From the NCBI RefSeq assembly GCF_014268745.2, contig NZ_JABWRB020000001.1:1116001-1180000 (forward strand): 64,000 nucleotides of DNA. Direction: 5' to 3'. A model generated the notes under the pieces. That model did no database searches. It saw only the letters and a program-made list of their open reading frames with translations, and had not been told where the DNA came from. Position numbers and translations under genes: made by a program. Source of the DNA: Pseudomonas zanjanensis. Lineage in GTDB: Bacteria; Pseudomonadota; Gammaproteobacteria; Pseudomonadales; Pseudomonadaceae. This document shows positions 27,245-38,539 of this stretch, one piece after another (position 1 is the first letter of the stretch; each line of letters starts with the position of its first letter).

Positions 27245-28129
27245 ATGTTCAAATCATTTCCCATGCGCACCGTAGGGCTTGCATTGGTGCTGGCCGCCGC
27301 AGCCGGTTGTTCGTCGAAGAAAACCGCCATCTATGAGCACGAGAACTTCGATGATTCCGGCACGTTCTCGCGCACGTATCCGGTGAGTGACGCGGCCACC
27401 TGCGAAGCCGGGCGCCGGGCGTTGCTCAGCCAGGGCTACATCATCACCAGCAGCGATCCGAAGCTGGTCAGCGGTCACAAGAGTTTCCAGCAGACCGGCG
27501 AAACCCATATGGAGATCAGTTTCAACCTGGTCTGTGCCGAAGATGGCGGTACCGGGCACCGGGCGACCATGTTCGCCAACGCCTTGCAGGACCGTTATGC
27601 CCTGAAGAAAACCAACAACTCCGCCAGCCTGGGCGTGGGCGTGCTGGGTTCGGTGTCGATGCCGATCGGCTCCTCGGATGATTCGATGGTCAAGGTCGCC
27701 AGCGAAACCGTGTCGGCGGCCAAGTTCTATGAGCGTTTCTTTGCCTTGGTAGAGCTGTTCCTGCCTCCCGAAGCGAAGAAAGCCGCCGAGAATGCCGACA
27801 AACCGAAGGCCGAGCTGGGTGTACCGGAAACCAAGGCCGAGTCGGCCGCCTTGATGCCTGCACCGACTCCAGATCCGGCTCCAGCCCCAGCGGCCGAGCC
27901 TGTTGCGCCTGCGCCTGCAGCGGCCACACCTGTCGAGGAGGCTGCGCCGGCCCCCGTCGAAACCGCTCCTGCGGTGTCGGAGCCTGTCGCACCGCCGAGC
28001 GAGCCCGCGCCGATTGCGCCTGAATCGTTCGAGTCTGCGCCGACGACAGAAACCGTGACACCGCCACCACCACCGTCCAGCTCGTTGCCGGCCCCGACCG
28101 AGCCGATCCAGCCGCTTCCGGCCTCCTGA
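27245..28129 (+). CDS. DUF2242 lipoprotein
   Basis: A 294-residue lipoprotein with signal ending in AAAAGC. The globular part (about 25-175; AIYEHENFDDSGTFSRTYPVSD ... AKFYERFFALVELFL) matches the DUF2242 family, and a long Pro/Ala/Glu tail (180-294) is low complexity, as in wall- or envelope-spanning linkers. No catalytic motif known. It stands alone. 26995-27244 before it carries a weak palindrome (CAACCAGG ... CCGGTTGTTG near 27060-27090) and no gene. Confidence 0.8.
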   Translation: MFKSFPMRTVGLALVLAAAAGCSSKKTAIYEHENFDDSGTFSRTYPVSDAATCEAGRRALLSQGYIITSSDPKLVSGHKSFQQTGETHMEISFNLVCAEDGGTGHRATMFANALQDRYALKKTNNSASLGVGVLGSVSMPIGSSDDSMVKVASETVSAAKFYERFFALVELFLPPEAKKAAENADKPKAELGVPETKAESAALMPAPTPDPAPAPAAEPVAPAPAAATPVEEAAPAPVETAPAVSEPVAPPSEPAPIAPESFESAPTTETVTPPPPPSSSLPAPTEPIQPLPAS

Positions 28130-28135
28130 GATCCA

Positions 28136-28160
28136 GTGGCAGGGAGTTACTTCCTGCCAC
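28136..28160 (+). terminator. Hairpin after DUF2242 gene
   Basis: Perfect stem GTGGCAGG/CCTGCCAC with a nine-base loop directly after the stop; no clear T-tract. Confidence 0.5.
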
Positions 28161-28296
28161 ACTTCACGCAGTAATTTCCCGACCCTGTGCTACGTTTAAT
28201 TCATGAAGCCTTTGCTTCATGTTTTGTTCATATAGCAGCTTTATGCTGATGCCAGCGCCATCAGGCATTGGTTCAACGACAGGGGAAGGACGCGTA

Positions 28297-28383
28297 ATGG
28301 ATGATTATCAGGAAGAGCTGCTGGAATACCAGGCCTACGAACTGGACCCGCTGGAACCCGCCGAAGATGCAACGGAGTTGTAA
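28297..28383 (+). CDS. Very small acidic protein (28 aa)
   Basis: A 28-codon gene encoding an acidic peptide that begins MDDYQEELLEYQAYELDP, preceded by a strong ribosome site (AGGGGAAGGA) eight bases from the ATG. The strong ribosome site and acidic/aromatic composition argue for a real microprotein. Function unknown; possibly a binding partner or regulator. Confidence 0.55.
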   Translation: MDDYQEELLEYQAYELDPLEPAEDATEL

Positions 28384-28384
28384 C

Positions 28385-28412
28385 GCAGCTGCAAGCTTGA
28401 AGCTTGAAGCTT
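28385..28412. repeat. Short AGCTT-rich palindromic repeat (type E)
   Basis: GCAGCTGCAAGCTTGAAGCTT followed by GAAGCTTAA is a fragment of the AGCTTGAAGC-type REP element also seen at 58702-58785. Confidence 0.5.
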
Positions 28413-29448
28413 AACTCCCTCTGTGGCTACGGCGAAACTCCCCAGGCGTCTGGTCATTCCAACGCTTGAAGGCCCGTTGAAAGGCTTCGGCTGAGGCAAA
28501 CCCCAACAGGTAGGCGATTTCACCGAACGCCAGTTCGGTATCGCGTATGTAGGTCATTGCCAAGTCGCGACGGGTGTCGTTGAGGATGGCGCGAAACTGC
28601 GTGCCTTCCTCGGCCAGCTTGCGACGCAGGGTCCAGGTCGGCAGCTTCAGGCGAGCCGCCACTTCTTCCAGGTCGGGTTCCCGGCCGCCGCTGAGCAACG
28701 GTCCCAGCAGCTGGATGATGCGCTCGCGCAGGCTGCGGGTGCGGGTCAGCTGTTCCAGTTCCCGTTCACATAACTGAACCAGGTGATGCCAGGTACTGGG
28801 GCAATGCTGCGGGTTGCGCTGGGCAAGGCTGTCCAGGCCCAGGCGCAGTTGATTCTGTTCGGCGCCAAACTGGATCGGGCAGTCACCGAGTGTGCGGTAG
28901 GCCTCCTGATACGGCGGTTCCTCGAATTCGATGTCTATGCGTTCGGGCCGCAGCGCGACGCCGCTGACGCTGGACAATTGCGCCAGCCAGCCGGCAATGA
29001 TCGAGTCCACGACGAAGCGGTTGTAGGCGTTATACGGGCTGATGGAATAGAACCGCAGCCAGGCGCCGCGGGCATCCTCATGGAAACTCGATTGGCCGCG
29101 ATAGTTGGAGCCGTACAGCGGCTCGAAGCGGATCATGCAGCGGGCCGCCTCGCGTACGGTCGGCGCCTGGGCAGCGGTGACGCCGGCCAGCCCGGCCTGG
29201 CTCAAACGGCCGAGCTGACCCATGCGCAGGCCCAGGGCCGGGTCCTGGGTCTGTTGAATCGCGGCGTGGCCCAGGCGCATGTACCGTGGAATCGACAGGC
29301 GTGCCCCGGGCTCGGCCAGGCGCGCGGCGTCGAGGCCGTACTGTTCAAGCAGGGGCTTGGGGTCTTGCCCATGGCTGGCGACCGCGTCAGCCAGGCTATG
29401 GACGAAGCCTACCGACAGGTCCCCCAGGCGCATCGGCTGCGGTTTCAT
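28411..29448 (-). CDS. AraC-family regulator (Arabinose_bd type)
   Basis: A 345-residue regulator with an N-terminal PF12625-type domain and a C-terminal AraC helix-turn-helix pair (LEEVAARLKLPTWTLRRKLAEEGTQF; FGEIAYLLGFASAEAFQRAFKRWNDQTPGEFRR). The ATG at 29448 lies two bases after the stop of the nitrilase-like gene, so the two form an operon and are probably co-translated. Target and ligand unknown. Confidence 0.9.
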   Translation of the reverse strand: MKPQPMRLGDLSVGFVHSLADAVASHGQDPKPLLEQYGLDAARLAEPGARLSIPRYMRLGHAAIQQTQDPALGLRMGQLGRLSQAGLAGVTAAQAPTVREAARCMIRFEPLYGSNYRGQSSFHEDARGAWLRFYSISPYNAYNRFVVDSIIAGWLAQLSSVSGVALRPERIDIEFEEPPYQEAYRTLGDCPIQFGAEQNQLRLGLDSLAQRNPQHCPSTWHHLVQLCERELEQLTRTRSLRERIIQLLGPLLSGGREPDLEEVAARLKLPTWTLRRKLAEEGTQFRAILNDTRRDLAMTYIRDTELAFGEIAYLLGFASAEAFQRAFKRWNDQTPGEFRRSHRGS

Positions 29449-29450
29449 GT

Positions 29451-30581
29451 TTACAACCACAAGTTCAACAGGCGGGCGCCACGGGCTTCGCCGTCGGGGA
29501 AGTGCTGGCCGTTGTGGCTGATGAAGCTCTGGCCGGCGCTGCCGCTGTCCCAGAATTGCCCGCGCAGGAACACGCTGACGCCGCCCCGGGCCTGGCTGAT
29601 AGGCAACTGGCTGGTCAGTGTCAGGCGATGCCAGGCTTGCCCCTCGCTCACTTCGCCAGGCCTGAGGCTCACTTCGCTCGGCGTGGACAGGCCTTTATAA
29701 CCGCTCCAGGGCTTGTCCCAGGCGCCGCGACCGATGACAAAGGCGGGTACCGCGATCAGTTGCGCACCCTGTTCATTGAGCTGCCGGTAGTGGAGCGGGT
29801 ACCAACTGTCGCTGCCGATCAGCACGCCCAGGCGCCCGGCAGGCGTGTCGATGACCAGGGGGGCGGCCGGATGCTCGGCGCCCAGCACATCCTGTTGCTC
29901 GAACACCGGATGTCGTTGGCGTTGCGGCTGGCCGATCGGCCGGCCATCGCTGCCGAACACCAGGCTGCTGTTGTACAACGCGCCACGGCCAATTTTCAGC
30001 TCGCCTTCGTTGACGCTGGGTTCGGGCAGCACGATGGAGCCCGCCACCAGGGTGATGCCGAACTCCTTGGCCAGCCCGCCGAACAGTGTTTGATAATCAC
30101 GGGCCATGCGCTCGGCTTTCATGCGCAGGTAGGCATCGTCCAATCGGTTATTGCCCTCGGCGCTGACCAGCGCCTGGACGAACGCCAGCGGATTGCTCAC
30201 CGCCAGCCAGTTCATGGCTTCCTTCAGGGTGGTGGCCTGGTACAACTCGTCTTTTTCGCCACCGACCATCAGCCAGGTGCCGATGTGCTCGGGCAGGACC
30301 ACGACGGTCTTGGCATTGAGAAAACCCTGGTCGCGGGCTGCCTGCAGATAGGCCGCCAGTTTGCGATGCAGGCGCTCGGGGCTTTGGTAGTCGGTGGGGA
30401 ACAGTTCGGGCTGGATGCCCAGCAGATTGCCACGGTCGGCCGGCGTGCCCTGGTCGACCGCCAGGGTGATGCGCAGGTCTGACAGGTAATGGCCGGCCGG
30501 CCGATCCGTCGTCCACAGTGCGTAGGTGACCAAGGCGGCAATCAAGGCCAGTGAAAACAGCAAGTACAGAAATTTGCGCAT
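29451..30581 (-). CDS. Membrane-anchored nitrilase-superfamily protein lacking the catalytic Cys
   Basis: A 376-residue protein with an N-terminal membrane anchor (FLYLLFSLALIAALVTYALW, 4-23) and a carbon-nitrogen hydrolase fold. The Glu of the triad is kept (E98 in VVLPEHIG), but the Cys motif reads LIGSDSWYP instead of the usual (I)CYDxxYP: Gly256-Ser257 occupy the Cys-Tyr positions. The lysine block is QRQRHPVF, without the usual Lys. It is therefore probably inactive as an amidase, or a binding protein. Co-transcribed with an AraC regulator. Confidence 0.75.
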   Translation of the reverse strand: MRKFLYLLFSLALIAALVTYALWTTDRPAGHYLSDLRITLAVDQGTPADRGNLLGIQPELFPTDYQSPERLHRKLAAYLQAARDQGFLNAKTVVVLPEHIGTWLMVGGEKDELYQATTLKEAMNWLAVSNPLAFVQALVSAEGNNRLDDAYLRMKAERMARDYQTLFGGLAKEFGITLVAGSIVLPEPSVNEGELKIGRGALYNSSLVFGSDGRPIGQPQRQRHPVFEQQDVLGAEHPAAPLVIDTPAGRLGVLIGSDSWYPLHYRQLNEQGAQLIAVPAFVIGRGAWDKPWSGYKGLSTPSEVSLRPGEVSEGQAWHRLTLTSQLPISQARGGVSVFLRGQFWDSGSAGQSFISHNGQHFPDGEARGARLLNLWL

Positions 30582-30753
30582 GGGGGAACAGTCAGCGGCC
30601 GTGTTCAGGTTCGTGATTTTTCATCAAGCGTCACGGGGCAGGGTACGGTAAAACAAGGGATTAGCGAAGGGCGGGTGAGGATTTGTACGCACGGCAAGCG
30701 TCCGCAAAGGCGTCCATGGAACCCGTGGACGCCCTGGGCGCTGGGCAGGGCGG

Positions 30754-31971
30754 CTAGTGACTCTTGGCCTTCCTGATCCGGATCAGAATCAGCAACATGA
30801 TCAACAACACCGGTGGCGTCATGCCCAGCAGCGCGTCACGGGCCGAGAGGTGTGCGCCCAAGGTGTGCAACCCGCTGTAGACCAACTTGAACAGGTTGAT
30901 CAGGTAGTACGTGATGGCGATGATCGACAGGCCTTCCACGGCGCGCTGGATCTTGATCTGGGCATCGGCGCGGGCATTGAGGCTGCGCAGGATCTCGGCG
31001 TTCTGGTCTTCCATCTCGACTTGCACGCGGGCTTGCAGCAGGTCGCCCAGGTTGGCGACGCTCATGGCCAGTTGTTCGAGGCGCTGTTCAGTGGCGGCGC
31101 AATAACGCACCGTGGGCTTGAAACGGCGTTCGATGAACACGCCCAAACGCTGGCAATCTCCCAAATGGCTTTCGCGCAACTCCCCCAGGCGCTCGAACAC
31201 CAATTGCGCGTAGGCGCGGGTCGCGCTGAAGCGGTGGCGAGTCCTGACCGAACTGCTGACGACCTGGCGCGACAGCAGGGCGATATCCTCCAACAGGGCC
31301 TTGGCATGCACCCCACTGGCGTTGGCGTTGCGCTCGGAGAGGCTCACCAGGGTGCGATCGAATTCGTTCAGTTGCGGGTCCAGTGCCTTGGCGATACTGA
31401 GGGACAAGGACGCCATCATGCGATAGGTCTCGATTTCCAACAGGCGCCGAATCATGCGCCCCTGGCGATAGGCGTTGAGCCGTCGGTTGATGAACAAGAG
31501 GCGATTGGTGCCGTCCTCGGTCAGGCGAAAATCGCTCCAGACCACCGCATCGCCACCGCCCACGCATGAGCCGCAAGGGTCCTTGAAACCGTAGCTGGGC
31601 AGGTCGAGGCCGGCTTCGGCGCGCACCACCACCTGAACGGCATTGATGAGGTGCTGGGTGTGACCTTCGATGCCCCGGGCAAGGCTTTCGGGCAGTGTCG
31701 TCCATTGCAGCTCGTTGCTGCTGGCAGGCACGACCAGGGTCAGGGTAAAGAATTCGGCGTGACGCTCCCACTTGAGTGGATGCCCATCAAGGCGGGTGAT
31801 GCCTTGTGCGGCGTCTGCTGCGACGGTATCGGGGCACAGTCGCTCCAGTAGAGCGTTGCACTGGGCGTTGTCGCCCAGGAATGCCAAGTGGAAGACGTGG
31901 GCCGGTTCGTCGAAATACAACGACGGGCGGGCGTGCAACTCGTTGTGCAGCATTTTTCGTTGGGGATGCAT
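30754..31971 (-). CDS. DUF3422 family membrane protein
   Basis: A 405-residue protein starting MHPQRKMLHNELHARPSLYF, the DUF3422 signature (HNELHARP). The long soluble part contains helical coiled-coil stretches (about 200-340) and the C-terminus two membrane segments (IAITYYLINLFKLVYSGL and LLGMTPPVLLIMLLILI). Function not established for the family. It is a single gene; the promoter gap 31972-32212 separates it from divergent fadH. Confidence 0.85.
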   Translation of the reverse strand: MHPQRKMLHNELHARPSLYFDEPAHVFHLAFLGDNAQCNALLERLCPDTVAADAAQGITRLDGHPLKWERHAEFFTLTLVVPASSNELQWTTLPESLARGIEGHTQHLINAVQVVVRAEAGLDLPSYGFKDPCGSCVGGGDAVVWSDFRLTEDGTNRLLFINRRLNAYRQGRMIRRLLEIETYRMMASLSLSIAKALDPQLNEFDRTLVSLSERNANASGVHAKALLEDIALLSRQVVSSSVRTRHRFSATRAYAQLVFERLGELRESHLGDCQRLGVFIERRFKPTVRYCAATEQRLEQLAMSVANLGDLLQARVQVEMEDQNAEILRSLNARADAQIKIQRAVEGLSIIAITYYLINLFKLVYSGLHTLGAHLSARDALLGMTPPVLLIMLLILIRIRKAKSH

Positions 31972-32191
31972 GCAATGACGACCATGTTATTAGGGCTATT
32001 TTTGGTTTGAGCACCTGGTCCAGCGTTGATAGGACTGGCTCATCCGGCTGAGAGTCACGCACAGCTGATCGGCGCCCTGCACATTTGGATCATTAAGTTG
32101 TCAGTTACGGTCATTGAGCAGCCGCAGCCGGACTCTTACGCTGTGGGCCATGACAGACGCAAGCCGCAGAGCTTGCGCTTTATTCCCGTGA

Positions 32192-34252
<2,061 letters not shown>

Positions 34253-34317
34253 AGCACAAAAACTGTGGGCGCGACCTTAGCTTGCAAATATGGAAGCCAA
34301 GGTCGCCGCCGATTCCA

Positions 34318-34409
34318 GGTGGGAGCGGGCTTGCTCGCGAAGGCGGTGTGTCAGTCAATGAAAATATTGGATGTGCCTGCCTCTTCGCGAGCAAGCCCGC
34401 TCCCACAGG
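34318..34409. repeat. REP doublet (type A)
   Basis: GTGGGAGCGGGCTTGCTCGCG to CGCGAGCAAGCCCGCTCCCAC between fadH and the PLP enzyme. Confidence 0.85.
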
Positions 34410-34478
34410 TTTTGGTGGTGTCAGGTTCTTCGCGACCAAGCTGGTAAGATGCCAGCCCATTTCCTCCGACCTGCCGCC

Positions 34479-35387
34479 ATGCTGCTTCCTGCCCTCGACT
34501 GGCATCCCCAACCCCGACTCGAACCCCTTCACCTGGACTGGCTCGCCCGTGCCGGTGTTGAAGTGGCGGTGTTGCGCCTGGACCGGATCGATCCACTGAT
34601 CAGCGGCAACAAGTGGTTCAAACTGATCCATCATCTGCGCGCCGCCCAGGAGGCCAGTGCCGAGGGGGTCATGAGCCTGGGTGGGGCCTATTCCAATCAT
34701 TTGCATGCGCTGGCGGCGGCCGGCAAGCGCTTCGGGTTTCCCACGGCCGGGCTGCTGCGCGGTCACCCCCAGGACACACCGACGGTGCGCGACCTGACAG
34801 CATTCGGCATGGAGTTGCATTGGTTGGGTTATGGCGGATACCGAGAGCGACATGCACCAGGTTTCTGGGGGCCGTGGCAGGCCCGCTATCCACATTTGCA
34901 CCCGGTGCCCGAGGGCGCTTCGGGATTGCCTGGGGCACAAGGCTGCATGGCCTGGGCGGCCAGTGTCGATCAACAATTGGCGGCGTTGGGGTGGGCGGAT
35001 TATCACGGCTGGTGGCTGGCCTGCGGCACGGGAACATCACTGGCTGGGCTGGTGCTGGCCGAAGCGGGCAAGCGTGCGGTCTACGGTGTGCTGGCGGTGC
35101 CCCCGGACCATGGCGTGGCCCAGCAGGTCGAGCGCATTGTGGGGGAGGCGGGGCTTTGTTATCCGCGTTATGAATTGCTCGATGGCAGCCGTGGTGGTTT
35201 CGCCCGGGTCGATGCCGAGCTGACTGCCTTCATCGAAACCACGGCGGCCATCGAACTGGAACCGTTGTACACCGGCAAGGCCTTGATGGCGCTCAAGGTG
35301 CACGTCGAGGCCGGAAGGTTTGCCCCTGGCACCCGTTTGATCTTTGTCCACACCGGCGGTCTGCAAGGCCGCCGAGGGTTCGACTGA
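34479..35387 (+). CDS. PLP-dependent D-cysteine desulfhydrase/ACC deaminase-family enzyme
   Basis: A 302-residue fold-type II PLP enzyme. The PLP lysine lies in GNKWFKL, followed by SLGGAYSNHLHALAAAGKRFG and the phosphate loop ACGTGTSLAGL. The family covers ACC deaminase and D-cysteine desulfhydrase, and true ACC deaminases need residues not checkable here, so the substrate is open. The ATG at 34479 gives the usual N-terminus (MLLPALDW); one at 34449 is an in-frame alternative, and neither has a strong ribosome site. Convergent with cytochrome b561 seven bases on. Confidence 0.8.
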   Translation: MLLPALDWHPQPRLEPLHLDWLARAGVEVAVLRLDRIDPLISGNKWFKLIHHLRAAQEASAEGVMSLGGAYSNHLHALAAAGKRFGFPTAGLLRGHPQDTPTVRDLTAFGMELHWLGYGGYRERHAPGFWGPWQARYPHLHPVPEGASGLPGAQGCMAWAASVDQQLAALGWADYHGWWLACGTGTSLAGLVLAEAGKRAVYGVLAVPPDHGVAQQVERIVGEAGLCYPRYELLDGSRGGFARVDAELTAFIETTAAIELEPLYTGKALMALKVHVEAGRFAPGTRLIFVHTGGLQGRRGFD

Positions 35388-35393
35388 CGCCGG

Positions 35394-35942
35394 TCAGCCG
35401 CGTTTGGGCATCATCCGCAACAGCGTGTTGTCGCGTACCACGTAGTGGTGATACAGCCCCGCCAAGGCATGCAGGCCAATCAACCAATAGCCGATGGTGC
35501 CGCCGAGCACGTGCCAGCCTTCCAATTGCTTGGCAAAATCCTTGTCTTGATCGATGAGCAACGGCAAATCGAAACCGTAGAACATCACCTGGTGCCCTTC
35601 GGCGCTGGTGATCAGCCAGCCCAGCAGCGGCATGGCGATCATGAATACATACAGCGCCCAGTGCATCAGGCGGGCGAGGAGGGTTTGCCAGGCGGGGGAG
35701 GCCGGGAAAATTGCCGGTGCCTTGCCCCTGGTGCGGGCGAACAGGCGCAGCCAGGCCAGCAGGAACACGGTCAGGCCAAGCATGAAATGCGCTTCCTTGA
35801 TCAGGGTCCGGCCACCACTGCCCTTGGGGAAAATTCCCCGCAACTCAATGCAGGCATAAACCACGGCCAGCAGCACCAGCATCAGCCAATGCAAGGTTAC
35901 CGTGACGGTACTGTAGCGGTTTTCCGAGTTCTTCCAGGGCAT
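35394..35942 (-). CDS. Cytochrome b561
   Basis: A 182-residue four-helix membrane dihaem cytochrome of the YodB/CybB family. Histidines lie at TLHWLML, EAHFMLGL, LMHWALYV and GLHALAGLYHHYV. These proteins move electrons, possibly between quinol and superoxide or periplasmic partners. No redox neighbour is adjacent, unlike the second b561 at 50.8 kb. Confidence 0.9.
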   Translation of the reverse strand: MPWKNSENRYSTVTVTLHWLMLVLLAVVYACIELRGIFPKGSGGRTLIKEAHFMLGLTVFLLAWLRLFARTRGKAPAIFPASPAWQTLLARLMHWALYVFMIAMPLLGWLITSAEGHQVMFYGFDLPLLIDQDKDFAKQLEGWHVLGGTIGYWLIGLHALAGLYHHYVVRDNTLLRMMPKRG

Positions 35943-36067
35943 CGCGGTATCTCCAACAATCAGGGCAAAAGCGCCGTCTAGAGCGGCGTTGTGTCTCCAC
36001 TGTATGCCCGTTTCGCTGGGTTTGCTTGAGCCAGATCAGGTTTGCCGGCAAGAAGCCACGCGCCGGC

Positions 36068-37474
36068 TCAGGGCGTGAAGTTTGGCGGGTTCAGCAGCCA
36101 GTCCAACAGAAGTCCGGCATCAGGGTTGCCACGGAACGGTTTCGGTGGGGCGGCGGCGTGTCCTGCGCCGGTATCGACAGCCCCTGGGCACAGCACCGGC
36201 CGGTCGGGGTCGCCATCGAGAAAACTGACCAGCACTTCGCTGCCGGCCCTCAGCGAGGGGCTGTTGTTCAGCGTCAGTCGCGACACGGGCAACGTGATGC
36301 CTTCCTGGTCCGGCGCCCAGAGGCTGACGCTGACTTGCCCGCGCTCATCGGACTGGGCCGGTTGGCCGGGATGGCCGAGTACATGGGCCCGGTGATACCC
36401 GGGGATGCAGGGCTTGGGGTGTTTGAGGGCCGGCCTGAACACCGTGGCCCAGGGGATGGCGGTGAAGCGGTTGTGGTAGTCACGGGCCGACGATGTGGTG
36501 GGGAGGTCCGGTTCAAGAATCGAAAACTGCCGGCCGCGGTGCTGGACCTCGGTGATTAGCCATTGATCGTTGAACGTGGAAACCGGGTGCTCGCAGATCT
36601 GCACGATGTCGCCGCCGTGCAGGGCGGGTTGGTCACTGTGGCCATGGATTTCCCGCTGCCGACAGCGTAACCGTTCCAGGTGGCGGCGACCGGCCTGGTA
36701 CCGGTGAGTCAAGGCCGGGTCGCCGTGCATGGCCTCATGGTCGATCTGCTCAATGGGTTGATTCGCCGCCCAGGCCTCGGTGTCGGTCGTGGCCCGATCG
36801 CTGAACCCGATGGGCAAGCCAGGCAGCATCCCGTGGTGACGCAAATACAAGCGCTTGATGGCCGGTATCGAATTGTCGTTCGGGCGCAGGGACAGTTCGA
36901 CGGGCCGTGTGGGAAAACTCTTCGGGTCTTCGGCAAACACCAGGACGTGGCCCTGGGGGGTGTGTTCGAAGTGGTAATGAATGCCTTCTTCCTCGCACAG
37001 CCGTTGCAGGAGGGTCAGGTCGCTTTCGTCGTACTGGATGCAGAATGGGCGGCATGGATACTGCCCGTGGGGCAGCTCGAAACGATAGCTGTCGGCGGGC
37101 AGGCCGTTGTCTTCCAGCAGGCGTTGCAGCACCTGCACCACCCTGAGCCGATGGAAAACCCGGCGCCGTGGGCCTTGTTCCAATTGCTGCAGGTAGGGAA
37201 CCAAGGTCAAGCGATAACTGATACGCCGCGGTGCCGGGGCGCTCAGGCTGATGCTGTGGATAATCCCATGGATACCCGAGTCGCGGTCCAGGCGCAGGAA
37301 GGCCGGGTGCCCCAATAGCAGGTCGGGGTTTATCGGCGGGGCCAGGCCGATCAATTCGAGGTCGAAACGGTACGGCTGGTTGAGGGCTTCGCGGCCATTG
37401 AAGCGCAAGACTTGCAACTGTAAATCGCTTTGCGTGAGCGTCAGGCTGAAGGGACTTTCCGTGTCGTTGCGCAT
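36068..37474 (-). CDS. Orphan short VgrG-type spike protein
   Basis: A 468-residue VgrG/Rhs-spike protein: gp27-like hub (FSLTLTQSDLQLQVLRFNGREALNQPYRFDLELIG) and gp44-like part, then an OB-fold (HRAHVLGHPGQPAQSDERGQVSVSLWAPDQ, VLVSFLDGDPDRPVLCPG). It ends soon after the OB domain in NPPNFTP, without the long beta-helix needle or a C-terminal effector of full VgrGs (usually 600 or more residues). AGGAGG places the ATG at 37474. No other type VI gene, PAAR, chaperone or effector is next to it. May be a degenerate or auxiliary spike. Confidence 0.8.
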   Translation of the reverse strand: MRNDTESPFSLTLTQSDLQLQVLRFNGREALNQPYRFDLELIGLAPPINPDLLLGHPAFLRLDRDSGIHGIIHSISLSAPAPRRISYRLTLVPYLQQLEQGPRRRVFHRLRVVQVLQRLLEDNGLPADSYRFELPHGQYPCRPFCIQYDESDLTLLQRLCEEEGIHYHFEHTPQGHVLVFAEDPKSFPTRPVELSLRPNDNSIPAIKRLYLRHHGMLPGLPIGFSDRATTDTEAWAANQPIEQIDHEAMHGDPALTHRYQAGRRHLERLRCRQREIHGHSDQPALHGGDIVQICEHPVSTFNDQWLITEVQHRGRQFSILEPDLPTTSSARDYHNRFTAIPWATVFRPALKHPKPCIPGYHRAHVLGHPGQPAQSDERGQVSVSLWAPDQEGITLPVSRLTLNNSPSLRAGSEVLVSFLDGDPDRPVLCPGAVDTGAGHAAAPPKPFRGNPDAGLLLDWLLNPPNFTP

Positions 37475-37693
37475 CGCGCCTCCTACTGGCGGGGAGAGAG
37501 GCACAGAGGGTACGAAACCACGGGAGGAAATGGTGCTTGTGAGCCGCTATTTCAGAAACGCCCTACAACACACTGTGAAAATGCCGATCCGGCAGGGTGA
37601 ATTTTTTGGTCGATCAGCCGGTTTAGGCCGTATAAACTTGCGCCACAGCGCCGGCCGGCAGATGTCTCGGCGCGTCAGACAAGAGAGTGAGTA

Positions 37694-38398
37694 ATGGGCG
37701 CACAGTGGAAGGTTAAACACAAAGAAGCGGCTGCCAACGCCAAGGGCAAGATCTTCGGCAAGCTGGTGAAGGAAATCACCATTGCCGCACGCAACGGCGC
37801 TGATACCGCGACCAACGCGCACTTGCGTCTGGTGGTCGAGCAGGCGAAAAAGGCCTCGATGCCCCGCGAGACCCTGGAACGCGCGATCAAGAAAGGTTCT
37901 GGCCAGCTCGGTGAAACCGTGCAATACCACCGCGTCACCTACGAAGGATTCGCGCCGCACCAGGTGCCGCTGATCGTTGAATGCGTGACCGATAACATCA
38001 ACCGTACCGTGGCCGAAATTCGCGTCGCCTTCCGCAAGGGCCAACTGGGCGCCTCGGGTTCGGTGGCGTGGGACTTCAACCATGTCGGTATGATCGAAGC
38101 CGCGCCGGACAGCCCGGATGCCGATCCGGAAATGGCCGCCATCGAGGCCGGTGCCCAGGATTTCGAGCCGGGTGACGAAGGCGCGACGTTGTTTATCACC
38201 GACCCTGCCGACCTCGATGCGGTACAGAAGGCCTTGCCGGAGCAGGGCTTCACCGTGTTGTCGGCCAAGCTGGGCTACCAGCCGAAGAACCCGGTCAGCG
38301 GCTTGAGCGATGAGCAGATGGCCGAAGTCGAAGCCTTCCTCGAAGGCCTCGACAATCACGATGACGTGCAGGACATGTTTGTCGGGTTGGCGGGGTAA
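37694..38398 (+). CDS. YebC/PmpR (TACO1) family protein
   Basis: A 234-residue protein starting [28 protein letters not shown], the family hallmark, with [20 protein letters not shown] and the [14 protein letters not shown] block. YebC members were described as DNA-binding regulators (PmpR) and more recently as translation factors easing stalls at prolines; this one is the YeeN-like paralogue group. GAGAGTGAG precedes the ATG. Single gene ahead of a REP pair. Confidence 0.88.
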   Translation: MGAQWKVKHKEAAANAKGKIFGKLVKEITIAARNGADTATNAHLRLVVEQAKKASMPRETLERAIKKGSGQLGETVQYHRVTYEGFAPHQVPLIVECVTDNINRTVAEIRVAFRKGQLGASGSVAWDFNHVGMIEAAPDSPDADPEMAAIEAGAQDFEPGDEGATLFITDPADLDAVQKALPEQGFTVLSAKLGYQPKNPVSGLSDEQMAEVEAFLEGLDNHDDVQDMFVGLAG

Positions 38399-38409
38399 GC
38401 AGTACACCC

Positions 38410-38539
38410 TGTGGCGAGGGAGCTTGCTCCCGCTCGGCGGCGAAGCCGTCGCAAATGGGCCGACGCGGTCTTACTGACAGACCGCGGTGCCGGATCAGGG
38501 CTGCTTCGCAGCCCAGCGGGAGCAAGCTCCCTCGCCACG
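38410..38539. repeat. REP doublet (type B), right arm coding
   Basis: CTGTGGCGAGGGAGCTTGCTC to GAGCAAGCTCCCTCGCCACGG. The right half is read in the minus strand as the last about 14 codons of the LRR kinase gene. Confidence 0.85.

Noticed and set aside
35943..36067. Possible riboswitch in the gap between cytochrome b561 and vgrG
   Set aside because: Only short imperfect stems, no recognisable conserved core.
36068..38398. Type VI secretion cluster around vgrG
   Set aside because: Flanking genes are cytochrome b561 and a YebC-family gene; no other type VI component.
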